Assembly (NCBI GenBank): GCA_029262335.1
Contig: JAJCZQ010000013.1
Span: 1-64,000, forward strand
Source of the DNA: Deltaproteobacteria bacterium
GTDB taxonomy: Bacteria > Desulfobacterota_D > UBA1144 > Nemesobacterales > JAJCZQ01
Direction: 5' to 3'
Length of the DNA stretch: 64,000 bases
Shown here in pieces: positions 39,710 to 48,391 of this stretch. Position numbers and translations under genes: made by a program. Every line of letters begins with the position of its first letter. Within the stretch, counting starts at the first letter, position 1. The notes under the pieces are model-generated. The model did not search any database. It worked only from the letters and a program-made list of their open reading frames with translations, and was not told the origin of the DNA.

Positions 39710-39988
39710 ATGAATTTTAAACAAATCAGCCTATTACTTCTAATACTAACAACACCAATGCTTTTCAGCTGCAGCGGCAGTAGCGGAGGCAGTCCCGGTT
39801 ACCTGTTTCAGATAATACTAATTATTGTTCCTCTGTTTATAATAGGTCATTACCTGCATAAAAAACTGGAATCCGCAAATGAATCTCTTTATGTGATAGA
39901 GGGACAGCTTAGGAAACTCACCTCAAGGATTGAAGCACTCGAAGAAAAGCTGGCCGAAAAAGCAGCACCAAAAAGGACTAAAAAGTAA
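39710..39988 (+). CDS. Small membrane protein with coiled-coil tail
   Basis: A 92-residue protein with RBS GGAGAG. An N-terminal segment ends LFS-C and could be a lipobox, then a second hydrophobic segment (about 28-48). A charged coiled coil follows (RKLTSRIEALEEKLAE), ending in Lys-rich residues. It may be an envelope assembly or regulatory protein; the family was not recognised. Convergent with the next gene, stops 3 bases apart. Confidence 0.55.
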   Translation: MNFKQISLLLLILTTPMLFSCSGSSGGSPGYLFQIILIIVPLFIIGHYLHKKLESANESLYVIEGQLRKLTSRIEALEEKLAEKAAPKRTKK

Positions 39989-39991
39989 TTT

Positions 39992-40462
39992 CTATTTAAT
40001 CTGGTCCCTGTATTGAGGGGGCACGGAACCTACATTATTGGTAATATGCTGGACACCTTTATCGTCAACCCATTTTATCATACCGGATTTGCTCTTGGGC
40101 CTTGAACTTGAAACATCATCGTACTGAATGGCTTCTTCCTCAATAGTCTCAACCTGCTGGTTTTGGACTTCCTGGGCTTTAGCCTCTTCAAGTTCCTGGT
40201 TTTTCTTGTCCTGTATTGACTTGTTTACATCAAGGTTGCTTGGCCTGTTGCTGGTTTTGGAGCCAAGTGAACCTGCAGCATCATCAATAGCACCTTCTTC
40301 GGTCGTTGTACCAAGTGAAGAAAGCCCATATGGATTAAGGTCTTCAGACGGCCTTACTATATAGTCAGGAAATTCCGGTGCAGGCTGCGATGGTGCATCC
40401 TGGGCGATAGATACCATATAACTTAAAGGTAAAATTAATAAAGCTAATACTAGTTTTTTCAT
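39992..40462 (-). CDS. Exported DUF4124-type protein
   Basis: A 156-residue secreted protein. The signal peptide ends near SIAQD. The middle is low-complexity, Glu/Gln-rich and probably disordered. The C-terminus carries a short DUF4124-like motif, MIKWVDDKGVQHITNN, followed by PPQYRDQI, as at the ends of such periplasmic proteins. Function unknown. Confidence 0.65.
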   Translation of the reverse strand: MKKLVLALLILPLSYMVSIAQDAPSQPAPEFPDYIVRPSEDLNPYGLSSLGTTTEEGAIDDAAGSLGSKTSNRPSNLDVNKSIQDKKNQELEEAKAQEVQNQQVETIEEEAIQYDDVSSSRPKSKSGMIKWVDDKGVQHITNNVGSVPPQYRDQIK

Positions 40463-40590
40463 TTCATTCTTCCTCTTGTTGAGCTATCAAAAGAATAATC
40501 TCTATTATGTCTTTTATCAATCGAATTTATATGGATGGTTAAAGCAGGATTAAACCCCGAAAACAAAAGGAAATATTGGTATTTAACACG

Positions 40591-40620
40591 TTGACATTAA
40601 TTATTTCAATGTAATAGTAT
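40591..40620 (+). promoter_or_regulatory. Probable sigma-70 promoter of the DAHP synthase gene
   Basis: A perfect -35 TTGACA at 40591-40596 and an 18-base spacer lead to TAGTAT at 40615-40620 (4 of 6 matches). Start of transcription would be near 40627, about 25 bases before the ATG. An RBS (CGGAGG at about 40639-40644) follows. Confidence 0.55.
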
Positions 40621-40652
40621 TATCTCTTTTATATAAACCGGAGGCTATTTTC

Positions 40653-41672
40653 ATGATCGTTGTAATGAAAAATGAGGCAACTAAAGAGGAAATTGATAAT
40701 GTTAAAGCTCTTATCAAGGAACTGGGTTATACACCTCACCCGATAGAAGGAATATTAAGGACCGTTATCGGTGTTGTTGGTGATGACCGCGGTAAACCAC
40801 ATCATGCTGAAGTATTAAGGCAGTCAAACGGCGTGGATAAGGTTGTACCGATTGAACAGCCTTATAAGCTTGCAAGCCGTGAAGTACAGGGATCAACTTC
40901 TCCCGTAAAAGTTGCCGGTACAATAGTCGGAGACAATAATATCTCTGTAATAGCAGGCCCTTGTTCCGTTGAAAACGAAGAACAGCTTATGACTATTGCC
41001 AAGGCCGTAAAGGCAGCCGGTGCCACAATGCTAAGAGGAGGCGCTTTTAAGCCAAGGACCTCCCCCTACTCTTTCCAGGGACTTGGGAAAGAAGGATTAA
41101 AACTTCTTGCAGCAGCAAGAGAAGAAACAGGTTTGCCTATTGTTACAGAACTAATGGACCCTGATGATATTGAACTTCTTGAAGAATATGCCGACGTACT
41201 TCAGATCGGTGCCAGGAACTCCCAAAACTATGCACTTCTGAAACTCGTAGGTAAATCAAAAAAAGCTGTATTACTGAAAAGAGGCATGTCCACTACAATA
41301 AACGAATTTCTGATGTGCGCTGAATATATACTTTCAGAGGGCAATCCCAACGTAATACTTTGTGAACGGGGAATCAGGACTTTCGAGACAGCTACCAGAA
41401 ACACTTTTGACCTGAACGCTATTCCTGTACTCAAGGAAAAGACCCACTTACCTGTATTTGCTGACCCAAGTCACGGGACAGGTTACTGGCAGTACGTAAC
41501 CTCGATGAGTCTTGCTGCTATTGCAGCAGGTGCTGACGGTCTTGCAATTGAGGTACACAATCAACCTGAGATTGCAGTAAGCGACGGCGGCCAGTCACTA
41601 AAACCTGAGAAATTTGAGGATTTAATGCATAGAGCTGCTCCTGTAGCAAATGCAATCGGCAGAACTATATAG
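40653..41672 (+). CDS. aroF: 3-deoxy-7-phosphoheptulonate synthase, type I-beta with regulatory N-domain
   Basis: A 339-residue DAHP synthase condensing PEP and erythrose-4-phosphate. Residues 1-70 form a ferredoxin/ACT-like regulatory domain ([20 protein letters not shown]) as in Thermotoga-type enzymes. The barrel has [40 protein letters not shown] and DPSHGTGYW. Feedback by Tyr/Phe is typical of this architecture. The dispersed repeat copy A begins 39 bases after the stop. Confidence 0.94.
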   Translation: MIVVMKNEATKEEIDNVKALIKELGYTPHPIEGILRTVIGVVGDDRGKPHHAEVLRQSNGVDKVVPIEQPYKLASREVQGSTSPVKVAGTIVGDNNISVIAGPCSVENEEQLMTIAKAVKAAGATMLRGGAFKPRTSPYSFQGLGKEGLKLLAAAREETGLPIVTELMDPDDIELLEEYADVLQIGARNSQNYALLKLVGKSKKAVLLKRGMSTTINEFLMCAEYILSEGNPNVILCERGIRTFETATRNTFDLNAIPVLKEKTHLPVFADPSHGTGYWQYVTSMSLAAIAAGADGLAIEVHNQPEIAVSDGGQSLKPEKFEDLMHRAAPVANAIGRTI

Positions 41673-41710
41673 TTTTGTTCTAGAATTTTTTCTAACAGCC
41701 TGCTTTTCTG

Positions 41711-41966
41711 ACGGCCTGCAATGAATAGCGTTAAAAAAATTTGATTTCAAATCGTTAAGAAACGTAAAGGGGGTGTGGCGGGATTTTACGTTTTAGATTT
41801 TAAATTAATGACACGTAGTTTATTCCAACTACATCTAAATATAAATTTCAATAAAATTAATCTTTAATTTCTAAATTTCTGCCATAGTTATATTTTTAGC
41901 GTATGAATTGCCAGCCTTGATCTTTCTTTTGCTTCGTTTTCTTTGTATCAAGATAAAGAAAATGAA
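41711..41966 (+). repeat. Dispersed structured repeat R1, copy A (full length)
   Basis: One of three near-identical copies (also at 45004 and 48603) plus a fragment at 45352. It begins GGCCTGCAATGAATAGCG after AC. It holds a 9-bp perfect stem, AAACGTAAA (41760-41768) with TTTACGTTT (41785-41793), enclosing a GC-richer loop with GGCGGGA. Further on is a ~90-base AT-rich middle, then TTGCCAGCCTTGATC and an imperfect stem CTTC..TTTTCTTT..TATC / GATA..AAGAAAA..GAAG. It lies in the 637-base non-coding gap after aroF, where no gene is visible. Copies contain no ORF, so this is a MITE-like, REP-like or RNA element. Confidence 0.8.
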
Positions 41967-42001
41967 GAATTGCAAATTAGTAAGTTTGTATTTCTCTCTT
42001 A

Positions 42002-42026
42002 GTTCTTTGTCTAAATACAAAGAACC
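42002..42026 (+). repeat. Hairpin GTTCTTTGT/ACAAAGAAC
   Basis: GTTCTTTGT pairs perfectly with ACAAAGAAC across a short loop CTAAAT/T. It sits just after repeat copy A, and a similar GTTCT..AAGAAC hairpin ends copy B near 45222-45244. It may be part of the repeat family's 3' module. The rest of 42027-42309 has no visible gene. Confidence 0.5.
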
Positions 42027-42309
42027 AAAAATCATGGCTAAACAAAATTTACTAAAAATTAATCATTTCAGCTAAAAAATATAATCCTGCACCATCCCCT
42101 ATATTTTTCTTTACGCTGAAACAATTAATTTTATTAACGCAAATTTTGTAATGCCATACTTCTTAAAATTTAAATTAATACCAGGGATGACTACAATTTT
42201 TTACATTATTCATTTTAGGCCGTGAATAAATACCCTGACATGTTGAATATTTATTTAATTTTATATAAACTCCCCATTTAAATATTTTTATTATTTTAGA
42301 GGAGTTCAC

Positions 42310-44562
42310 ATGAAATTTTTATCAAAAATATTCTTTATTACTTTACTTATTCTTACCTATACACATTCCGCATTTTCCCAGATTACAATTGAAGCACCGG
42401 CCGAAGTAGATGCCGGGTCAGAATTCAAACTCATATGGACCGGGCCCAACAACAAGCAGGATTACATCTCAATTGCCGAAGTTGATATGGAAGACAGAAG
42501 ATACAGGAGCTATGTTTTCACAAAAAAGGGTGAAGTCGTTACTTTTCGTGCACCTGATGAACCAGGCGAATACGAGCTGAGATATATCGACGGTGAATCA
42601 TCTACAGCCCTTAAGCGTGTACCAATCACGATACTCGAAACTTCAGCAGTTGTTGAAGCGCCACCCGAAATTGATGCAGGATCGGAATTCAAAGTCTTCT
42701 GGACAGGCCCCAATAACAAACAGGATTTTATCACAATAATCCCGGATACGGCCGACGAAGGAAAATACAAAAATTACACCTACACAAAAAGGTCCAAAGA
42801 AGACCGTGACGGGAAAACATATTTAATATTAAAAGCCCCGGATGATGCAGGGGATTATGAAGTAAGATACCTTTCAGGCCAGAAATACTACACTCTTGGA
42901 AGGGCACCGATTATGGTAAAAGCCTCCAATGCCACAATTGAAGCCCCCGCCGAAGCAGACGCAGGTTCAAATATTAATATCTACTGGACCGGGCCAAATA
43001 ATCATCGGGACTTTATAACCATAGTTGATGCAGAGGAAGAAGAAGGCAAATACGGCAAGTATTCATATCTAAATAAAAGCAAAAAAGACAGGGACGGGGT
43101 TACATACCTCACCATGAGCGTCCCTGATGAAGCAGGCAGCTACGAGATCAGGTACCTTACGGCACAGAGTTATAAAACACTTGCACGTTTCCCTCTTTCC
43201 GTAGGTTCCACTGGTGCAGCACTTGAAGCACCGCAGGAGGTAAATTCGGGAGGGACCTTTAAGGTCTACTGGACCGGCCCCGGTAATGACAGGGACTTTA
43301 TTACAATAGTCCCGGTTGAGACAGAGGAAGGAAAATACAAAAATTACACCTATACAAAAAAAAGCAAAGAAGACCGTGACAACAAAATTTTTCTGGAGTT
43401 AAAAGCACCTGAAGAAACCGGGAGTTACGAGATTCGTTATCTCACAGGACAGGACTACAAGACACTTGCCCGTATACCCGTCACTCTTACAGAAATTTCA
43501 GCTACACTCGAAGCACCTGACGAGATGGTTGCCGGCGAAAAAATAACCATCACCTGGACAGGGCCGGGAAATGACTCTGATTATGTTCAGATATTTGATG
43601 TGGAAGGCAAGACGCCATACGGGACCGGATACGGTTATGTAAAAAGAGGCAACCCCATCACAATAAGGGGACCAAAAGATCCCGGCATGTATGATATTGT
43701 TTACCTCACCGGCCAAAAAAGGAACATTCTTGCAAGCAGGCCTTTAAAGGTAGTCCCTTCAAACGAACCAGGCACTTTAAAAATTCTTGTAGGCCCCGGA
43801 GGCACAGGGCTTCCTTCGGCAAATCTTGGCGCGGTAGAACTTATACTTGATGCATCGGGAAGTATGCTAAAGAAAATGAACGGCACGCCGCGTATTAATA
43901 TTGCAAAGGATGCTGTTGTGAAACTTGTAAATGACAGTCTCGAACCGGGGACACCATTTGCACTTAGGGTATTTGGCCATATGGAAGCAGACTCCTGCAG
44001 GACTGATCTGGAAATTCCTCTTAATCCTCTTGATAAAACCCAGGCAGTTTCAAAAGTAAATTCCATCCAGGCGAAGAACCTCGCAAAAACTCCTATAGGA
44101 AAATCACTTGGAATGATATCAGACGACCTTGCCGGAGTGGAAGGCAAAACTATTATTATCCTTGTTACAGACGGCGAAGAGACCTGTGACGGCGACCCGC
44201 AGAAAGAAATACAGAGTTTAATAGACCAGGGTTATGATGTAAGGGTTAATATAGTCGGGTTTGCTATCGACGAACTTATGCTCAAAGAAACTTTCAGGGA
44301 ATGGGCAAGAGTAGGAAACGGAAGCTACTTTGATGCGGCTGATGCAGACGAGCTTGCCGACAGCATCCAAAAAGCAATTGAAATCCCCTATGAAGTGTTA
44401 AACCAGGAAGGCGACGTAGTCGCAACAGGAGTGCTTAACGGAAAACCGGTATCAATACCTGCCGGGACTTATAACGTGAATGTGTTCTTAAGCCCAGTTC
44501 AGAAGATTGAAGGTGTAGTTGTTGAACCTGAGCTCGAAAAGGTATACACACTGGAAGAGTAA
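42310..44562 (+). CDS. Secreted VWA-domain protein with five tandem beta-sandwich repeats
   Basis: A 750-residue exported protein (signal peptide cut near AFS/Q). Five ~92-residue repeats fill about residues 24-480, each starting IEAP/LEAP..., with WTGPN and ending YEIRYLTGQ..KTLARxP. A VWA domain follows (about 505-690) with MIDAS DASGSM at 514-519 and later TDGEETCDGD. A final small domain resembles a beta-sandwich (TGVLNGKPVSIPAG). The repeats bind an unknown ligand; the VWA domain suggests metal-dependent binding to another protein. A common architecture in several Gram-negative phyla. The RBS GAGGAG is just before the ATG. Confidence 0.88.
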   Translation: MKFLSKIFFITLLILTYTHSAFSQITIEAPAEVDAGSEFKLIWTGPNNKQDYISIAEVDMEDRRYRSYVFTKKGEVVTFRAPDEPGEYELRYIDGESSTALKRVPITILETSAVVEAPPEIDAGSEFKVFWTGPNNKQDFITIIPDTADEGKYKNYTYTKRSKEDRDGKTYLILKAPDDAGDYEVRYLSGQKYYTLGRAPIMVKASNATIEAPAEADAGSNINIYWTGPNNHRDFITIVDAEEEEGKYGKYSYLNKSKKDRDGVTYLTMSVPDEAGSYEIRYLTAQSYKTLARFPLSVGSTGAALEAPQEVNSGGTFKVYWTGPGNDRDFITIVPVETEEGKYKNYTYTKKSKEDRDNKIFLELKAPEETGSYEIRYLTGQDYKTLARIPVTLTEISATLEAPDEMVAGEKITITWTGPGNDSDYVQIFDVEGKTPYGTGYGYVKRGNPITIRGPKDPGMYDIVYLTGQKRNILASRPLKVVPSNEPGTLKILVGPGGTGLPSANLGAVELILDASGSMLKKMNGTPRINIAKDAVVKLVNDSLEPGTPFALRVFGHMEADSCRTDLEIPLNPLDKTQAVSKVNSIQAKNLAKTPIGKSLGMISDDLAGVEGKTIIILVTDGEETCDGDPQKEIQSLIDQGYDVRVNIVGFAIDELMLKETFREWARVGNGSYFDAADADELADSIQKAIEIPYEVLNQEGDVVATGVLNGKPVSIPAGTYNVNVFLSPVQKIEGVVVEPELEKVYTLEE

Positions 44563-44569
44563 ACTATTA

Positions 44570-44977
44570 ATGGCAACCATCGAACATATAGATGCAATGC
44601 TTATCGCTGAAGATATTGAGGCCACAGTTGATTTTTACTGTGACAAACTCGGCTTTGAGCTTGGTTTTCTTATAAAGGAAGGGATTATCCCCTTTGCATC
44701 TGTTTACAGGGACGACACATCCATTAATTTCAGGGAAGGAAAGATCAGTTCCCATCCTGGTGAAAATGGCGGCATAGTCCTCCAGGTAGATGATGTTGAC
44801 GAATTTTACGAGGAAATAAAAAAACGCGGGGCTTTAAGTGAAAATTTTCCTCAAAGTTATCCAGGTATCAGGGAACATCCTCCTGAAGACAAGGATTACG
44901 GAATCAGAGACATGTTTCTTGTCGACCCCAACGGCTACATCATCCAGATACTAACACCACTCGAAGAAGAAGATTAA
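44570..44977 (+). CDS. VOC-superfamily (glyoxalase/bleomycin-resistance-like) protein
   Basis: A 135-residue protein from ATG 44570, 7 bases after the VWA gene; a longer in-frame start at 44519 would overlap that gene and is less likely. Typical paired beta-alpha-beta-beta-beta modules are seen: IDAMLIAEDIEATVDFYCDKLGFELGF and later YGIRDMFLVDPNGYIIQI. Candidate metal ligands are His7 near the start and the C-terminal Glu/Asp-rich region, but the set is incomplete. Function could be a lyase, dioxygenase-like enzyme or small-molecule binding protein. Confidence 0.8.
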   Translation: MATIEHIDAMLIAEDIEATVDFYCDKLGFELGFLIKEGIIPFASVYRDDTSINFREGKISSHPGENGGIVLQVDDVDEFYEEIKKRGALSENFPQSYPGIREHPPEDKDYGIRDMFLVDPNGYIIQILTPLEEED

Positions 44978-45003
44978 TACCTCATTCTTAATATTTGTAT
45001 TTA

Positions 45004-45247
45004 ACGGCCTGCAATGAATAGCGTTAAAAAAATTTGATTTAAAATCGTTAAGAAATGTAAAGGGGTTGTGGCGGGATTTTACGTTTTAGATTTCAAATCA
45101 ATGACACGTAGTTTATTCCAACTACATCTAAATATAAATTTCAATAAAATTAATCTTTAATTTCTAAATTTCTGCCATAGTTATATTTTTAGTGTATGAA
45201 ATTGCCAGCCTTGATATTTGGTTCTATGTATCAAGACAAAGAACAAA
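45004..45247 (+). repeat. Dispersed structured repeat R1, copy B
   Basis: Nearly identical to copy A over about 220 bases, beginning ACGGCCTGCAATGAATAGCG 27 bases after the VOC gene stop. The stem here is AAATGTAAA (45053-45061) with TTTACGTTT (45078-45086): the change from C to T leaves a G-T pair, so the stem is kept. The 3' module diverges (TTGATATTTGGTTCTATG) and ends in a GTTCT..AAGAAC hairpin. The 44978-45661 gap has no visible gene. Confidence 0.8.
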
Positions 45248-45291
45248 AAAAAATGATTCTATCCCATTAATAAATAGTGGTTAATAAACTA

Positions 45292-45351
45292 AGGGATCGC
45301 CGCGCCTTCGGCTCGCGATGACAATCATTTTAGAGAATTTAGCTTTTAATT
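45292..45351 (+). repeat. REP-like repeat R2, copy 1
   Basis: A 60-base unit starting AGGGATCGCCGCGCC and ending AGAGAATTTAGCTTTTAAT, repeated exactly at 48542-48601. It folds as ATCGC/GCGAT with an inner GCC-TTC-GGC stem, then GACAATCATTTTAG. The GGGATCGC..GCGATGACA form resembles widespread REP/BIME-like intergenic units. It is followed directly by an R1 fragment. Confidence 0.8.
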
Positions 45352-45385
45352 ACGGCCTGCAATAAATAGGGTTAAAAAAATTTGT
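45352..45385 (+). repeat. R1 fragment (copy D)
   Basis: ACGGCCTGCAATAAATAGGG and TTAAAAAAATTTG match the first ~34 bases of R1, with changes (ATAAATAGGG for ATGAATAGCG), then stop. It abuts R2 copy 1 exactly as the longer R1 copy C abuts R2 copy 2. Confidence 0.7.
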
Positions 45386-45484
45386 ATTAGGGATTCTGAA
45401 TCAAGCCTGTGCTCAAATTGATTGGATATTCAAAATGAAAACCTTTTATTTTAAAGATCGGGGATCCATACACTAATTTCTGGA

Positions 45485-45537
45485 TTCCCGTTTTCACGGG
45501 AATGACAGCTTTATCTCTTCCCCCATCATGGGGGAAG
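45485..45537. repeat. Two REP-like hairpins
   Basis: TTCCCGT-TTTC-ACGGGAA (45485-45502) sits in a GGATTCCCG...CGGGAATGACA frame. CTTCCCCC-ATCAT-GGGGGAAG (45517-45537) follows. Both look like standard REP-type intergenic hairpins. A further TGTCATCCCGAACG begins near 45637. Confidence 0.65.
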
Positions 45538-45661
45538 ATTAAGATGGGGGAGAACTACGGCACTAAAATTCAAATGTCTCTGGCTTTTATTTAAATTTCT
45601 ATTTAAGTGGACTATCCCACATGTAAACAAACCATTGTCATCCCGAACGTATGTTAGAGAA

Positions 45662-46159
45662 CTATTCCTTCTCTATCTCTTTCTTCAACTCCGGTATCAC
45701 ATCCACATGATGTCCAATCATCATCCATTTACCATTTTCATTCCTGAACACACTGGATGCACGGAGTGATCCACCACCAGTGCCCTGGCCGGAAGGGTCA
45801 ACACTTTTTACAAGCTGGTGTGTGACTGCTATATCTTTGCCAACATTCACATTTACTTTGGAATGTATTACCGAACCACCTATACCAACATGAGCCTGCT
45901 TGACCCAGTCAGCATAGAATTCTTCCCAGCCGATCTGGTAACCACCATCCGCACCCATATATGCAATATCATCAGACTGCGACCATATTCCCTTTGCCGG
46001 TTCCGGATTACCCTGCAGCATAGCGTTTAATGAAGCATAAAAGCCGTCCAGGGCTTTTTTTACTTCTTTTTCCTCGTTACCGGAAGCAACTGTGCTAACT
46101 GAGGCACATGCTGTTAATAATAAAACTGATAGTATTAATAATCCTGTTTTGTTTCGCAT
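45662..46159 (-). CDS. SnoaL/NTF2-like lipoprotein
   Basis: A 165-residue protein with lipobox LLTA-C19. The mature part is a SnoaL-like/DUF4440-type domain: VKKALDGFYASLNAM, then SDDIAYMGADGGYQIGWEEF, VTHQLV, ASSVFRNENGKWMMIGHH. Such domains often bind small ligands or have isomerase-like folds; a SnoaL-type active site could not be confirmed. The promoter lies in the 170-base gap before the PH-like gene. Confidence 0.8.
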   Translation of the reverse strand: MRNKTGLLILSVLLLTACASVSTVASGNEEKEVKKALDGFYASLNAMLQGNPEPAKGIWSQSDDIAYMGADGGYQIGWEEFYADWVKQAHVGIGGSVIHSKVNVNVGKDIAVTHQLVKSVDPSGQGTGGGSLRASSVFRNENGKWMMIGHHVDVIPELKKEIEKE

Positions 46160-46328
46160 TACACTCCTCCTATAGAAAAATATATTATAACAGTAAATAG
46201 TATGTCATCATGAATTTACTTTAGGTCCTCTTTTTTTATGTATTTATAAGGGGTGTTTCCCATTTTTTTTATTCTATACCACCTTCAAATTATTTTTTGT
46301 ATAATTCTTACAGGAGAAATTCCAAATT

Positions 46329-46784
46329 ATGAATAAAGTGTATAAATCCAAAAAAGACCAATGGCTGGTCTGGATAACCTGGTTTTCAAACATTGTAATT
46401 ATTATTTCTGTAATTTATCTTTTTTTTATCGAAGGGATTACAACTTATAGCCTTGTCTATGGTATATCAATGATACTGGTAGTTTTATTTCTCTATTTTC
46501 TCCTTAGTCTAACTTATTACGTAATTACAGACACAGAACTTAGGGTCAGGTCTTTCTTTTTTAAATGGAATATACCTATAGATACAATTAAAAAAATATT
46601 TCCGACCAACAATATGCTTTCAAGTCCGGCATTATCATTGGACAGGTTGATGATAATCTACGGAGATGAGAAAAAGATAATGATATCACCTGAAAATAAA
46701 AATGAATTTCTTAAAGACATAGCTTCCCAAAACCCGGATTTAATATTCGAAGGCAATACTTTGATAAATAAAAATGATAGTTAA
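46329..46784 (+). CDS. Membrane protein with bacterial PH-like domain
   Basis: A 151-residue protein. Two N-terminal helices (about 13-35 and 40-65) are followed by YYVITDTELRVRSFFFKWNIPIDTIKKIFP, the pattern of bacterial PH (bPH_6-type/DUF) proteins. The C-terminus ends in a short helix (ENKNEFLKDIASQNPD). RBS AGGAGAAA at about 46312-46319 supports the start. Possible lipid-binding or stress-related membrane role. Confidence 0.72.
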   Translation: MNKVYKSKKDQWLVWITWFSNIVIIISVIYLFFIEGITTYSLVYGISMILVVLFLYFLLSLTYYVITDTELRVRSFFFKWNIPIDTIKKIFPTNNMLSSPALSLDRLMIIYGDEKKIMISPENKNEFLKDIASQNPDLIFEGNTLINKNDS

Positions 46785-46796
46785 AAGAGTAAAATC

Positions 46797-47423
46797 TTAT
46801 TTGGTAATTGTGACTTTTCTGCCAGAGACTTTTAACCTGCCCTCACAGAAATACTCAATTGCTTTAAATATAATCCTGATTTCTTCCCTGAAGATCCTTC
46901 TGAGCAGAGTATGTTCATTATCATCTTCTTTGACCGGGACGGTTGCCTGAAGTATTATCGGCCCTGTATCTACCCCTTCGTCTACAAAGTGTGCCGTGCA
47001 CCCAGCTATTTTAACTCCGTAATCAAGTGCTTGCTGCGTTGCATTAATACCGGGGAAAGAAGGTAAAAGTCCGGGATGGATGTTTATAACCTTGTCCTTG
47101 TAGTGGTTTAGAAAATAAGGGGTAAGCACCCTTAGAAATCCAGCCAGGACGACAAGCCCAATATCATATTTCTCAAGTCTCTTTATTATTTCAGCTTCAA
47201 ACGCTTCCCTTGTCTCAAACCTGGTATGGTCCACAACCTCAATCTTCATAAATGGATTTATTATCTTTTCAAACAGGTAAGGAAAGGTCTTATTGGTCAA
47301 CATTACCGGAAACTTTGCCGATTTTATACGCATAGCCGCCAATACACCTACCGGGAGCAGGTGGCCAAGCTTGGTGTTACAGCCAGACTCTGTAACAAAA
47401 AATGCTACGTTAGTTGTTTTCAT
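46797..47423 (-). CDS. PurN-like formyltransferase paralogue with altered N-terminus
   Basis: A 208-residue formyltransferase-fold protein that keeps the catalytic region: INIHPGLLPSFPG (Asn-His) and HFVDEGVDTGPIIL (Asp), with LAGFLRVLTPYFL. The N-terminal phosphate-binding loop of GAR transformylase (GSGTN) is replaced by ESGCN, and the following segment is longer and basic (KLGHLLPVGVLAAMRIKSAKF). The nucleotide-phosphate site is therefore probably changed. It lies directly downstream of a standard purN at 47515 and may act on another amine, or be a divergent duplicate. Confidence 0.82.
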   Translation of the reverse strand: MKTTNVAFFVTESGCNTKLGHLLPVGVLAAMRIKSAKFPVMLTNKTFPYLFEKIINPFMKIEVVDHTRFETREAFEAEIIKRLEKYDIGLVVLAGFLRVLTPYFLNHYKDKVINIHPGLLPSFPGINATQQALDYGVKIAGCTAHFVDEGVDTGPIILQATVPVKEDDNEHTLLRRIFREEIRIIFKAIEYFCEGRLKVSGRKVTITK

Positions 47424-47474
47424 TATTTAAATATATTTATTGGTATTAATTCCGCTATTTCACCCCCATCCTGG

Positions 47475-47497
47475 CCTTCCCACCTCAAGGGGGAAGG
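47475..47497. repeat. REP-like hairpin between the two purN genes
   Basis: CCTTCCC pairs with GGGAAGG across a 9-base loop (47475-47481 with 47491-47497), in the 91-base gap. It is of the same general CCCCC..GGGGG type as those near 45517 and may stabilise or terminate transcripts. Confidence 0.55.
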
Positions 47498-47514
47498 AAG
47501 AGGGGATATTAATT

Positions 47515-48114
47515 TTATTTTATTGACACACAACGTCCATTGATACTGAGCCTGTCTTCACAAAACAACCTTACTGCTTCTGGGAATATCCTGTGTTCTT
47601 CTGCATGAATTTTATTTAGTAGTGTTTCCTCGGTGTCCTCATCATCAACCGGGACAACGGACTGAATAATTATCGGCCCTGTATCCACACCGTCATCCAC
47701 AAAATGTATAGTAACGCCTGTAAACTTTACCCCGTAATCAATTGCCTGCTTTGCGGAATGCATTCCCGGAAATGAAGGCAGAAGGGCCGGGTGGAGGTTT
47801 ATTATCCTGTGTTTATAGTTATTTACAAAATATGAAGTAAGAATCCTCATAAAACCCGCCAGGACTATAAGGTCTATGTTATAATTTTTAAGCCTCTCAA
47901 TTAACTCTGCTTCAAATGCTTCCCTGCTTTCATACTCCTTGTGGTCTACAACTTCTACCGGGATAGCATGGTTTAGCGCCCTTTCAAGGGCATATGCTTC
48001 GGGTTTATTGGAAAGTACTACTGCAATGTTAGCCGACTCTATATTTGCATCTATAATCGACTGCAGATTAGTCCCCGAGCCTGATACGAATACAGCAACA
48101 TTCTTCTTATTCAT
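47515..48114 (-). CDS. purN: Phosphoribosylglycinamide formyltransferase
   Basis: A 199-residue PurN transferring a formyl group from 10-formyl-THF to GAR. The phosphate loop is VFVSGSGTNLQSIIDA. The catalytic Asn/His are in INLHPALLPSFPG and the Asp in HFVDDGVDTGPII. The whole typical length is present. It lies downstream of the 5S rRNA gene on the same strand, 150 bases away. Confidence 0.95.
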   Translation of the reverse strand: MNKKNVAVFVSGSGTNLQSIIDANIESANIAVVLSNKPEAYALERALNHAIPVEVVDHKEYESREAFEAELIERLKNYNIDLIVLAGFMRILTSYFVNNYKHRIINLHPALLPSFPGMHSAKQAIDYGVKFTGVTIHFVDDGVDTGPIIIQSVVPVDDEDTEETLLNKIHAEEHRIFPEAVRLFCEDRLSINGRCVSIK

Positions 48115-48230
48115 GACATGGAAATTTTAATTAAACAGCCCGAAAAAGCAAAAAAGAAGTTAATATAAAAAAGGGTGGAGTAAAATTTCAATAGAAGTTT
48201 TAAAGAAAGGTCAGGTATTGGTCCATTATG

Positions 48231-48256
48231 TATAGCAATAGTTTTCAACTGCTATA
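48231..48256 (-). terminator. Hairpin downstream of the 5S rRNA gene
   Basis: On the minus strand a stem TATAGC/GCTATA with an inner AGTT/AACT step begins about 8 bases after the 5S end. There is no strong U-tract after it, so termination by it alone is uncertain; it may instead be a processing-linked structure. Confidence 0.45.
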
Positions 48257-48263
48257 AATAATG

Positions 48264-48381
48264 AACCAGGCAACTACCTACTTTTCCACTCATTGAAGAG
48301 CAGTATCATCGGCCTTGAAGGGCTTAACTTCCGGGTTCGGAATGGTACCGGGTGTGGCCCCTTCAGTATTGCCACCTGAAT
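48264..48381 (-). rRNA. rrf: 5S ribosomal RNA (stand-alone)
   Basis: Read on the minus strand, this 118-base region has the universal 5S features: GGGGCCACACCCGG, CCATTCCGAACCCGGAAG, TTAAGCCC, CGATGATACTGC and AGTAGGTAGTTGCCTGG. Helix I pairs ATTCAGG with CCTGGTT. No 23S rRNA sequence lies upstream (the next gene upstream is rpoD), so the gene is separated from any 16S-23S operon. It has its own consensus promoter. Confidence 0.95.
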
Positions 48382-48391
48382 TCAGGAATAC

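Noticed and set aside
42002-42026. Terminator call for the GTTCTTTGT hairpin
   Set aside because: It has no following T run and lies far from any gene end, so it is listed as a repeat only.
48120-48230. A small RNA or tRNA downstream of the 5S gene
   Set aside because: No cloverleaf or conserved RNA motif was found; the region is AT-rich with only the 48231-48256 hairpin.
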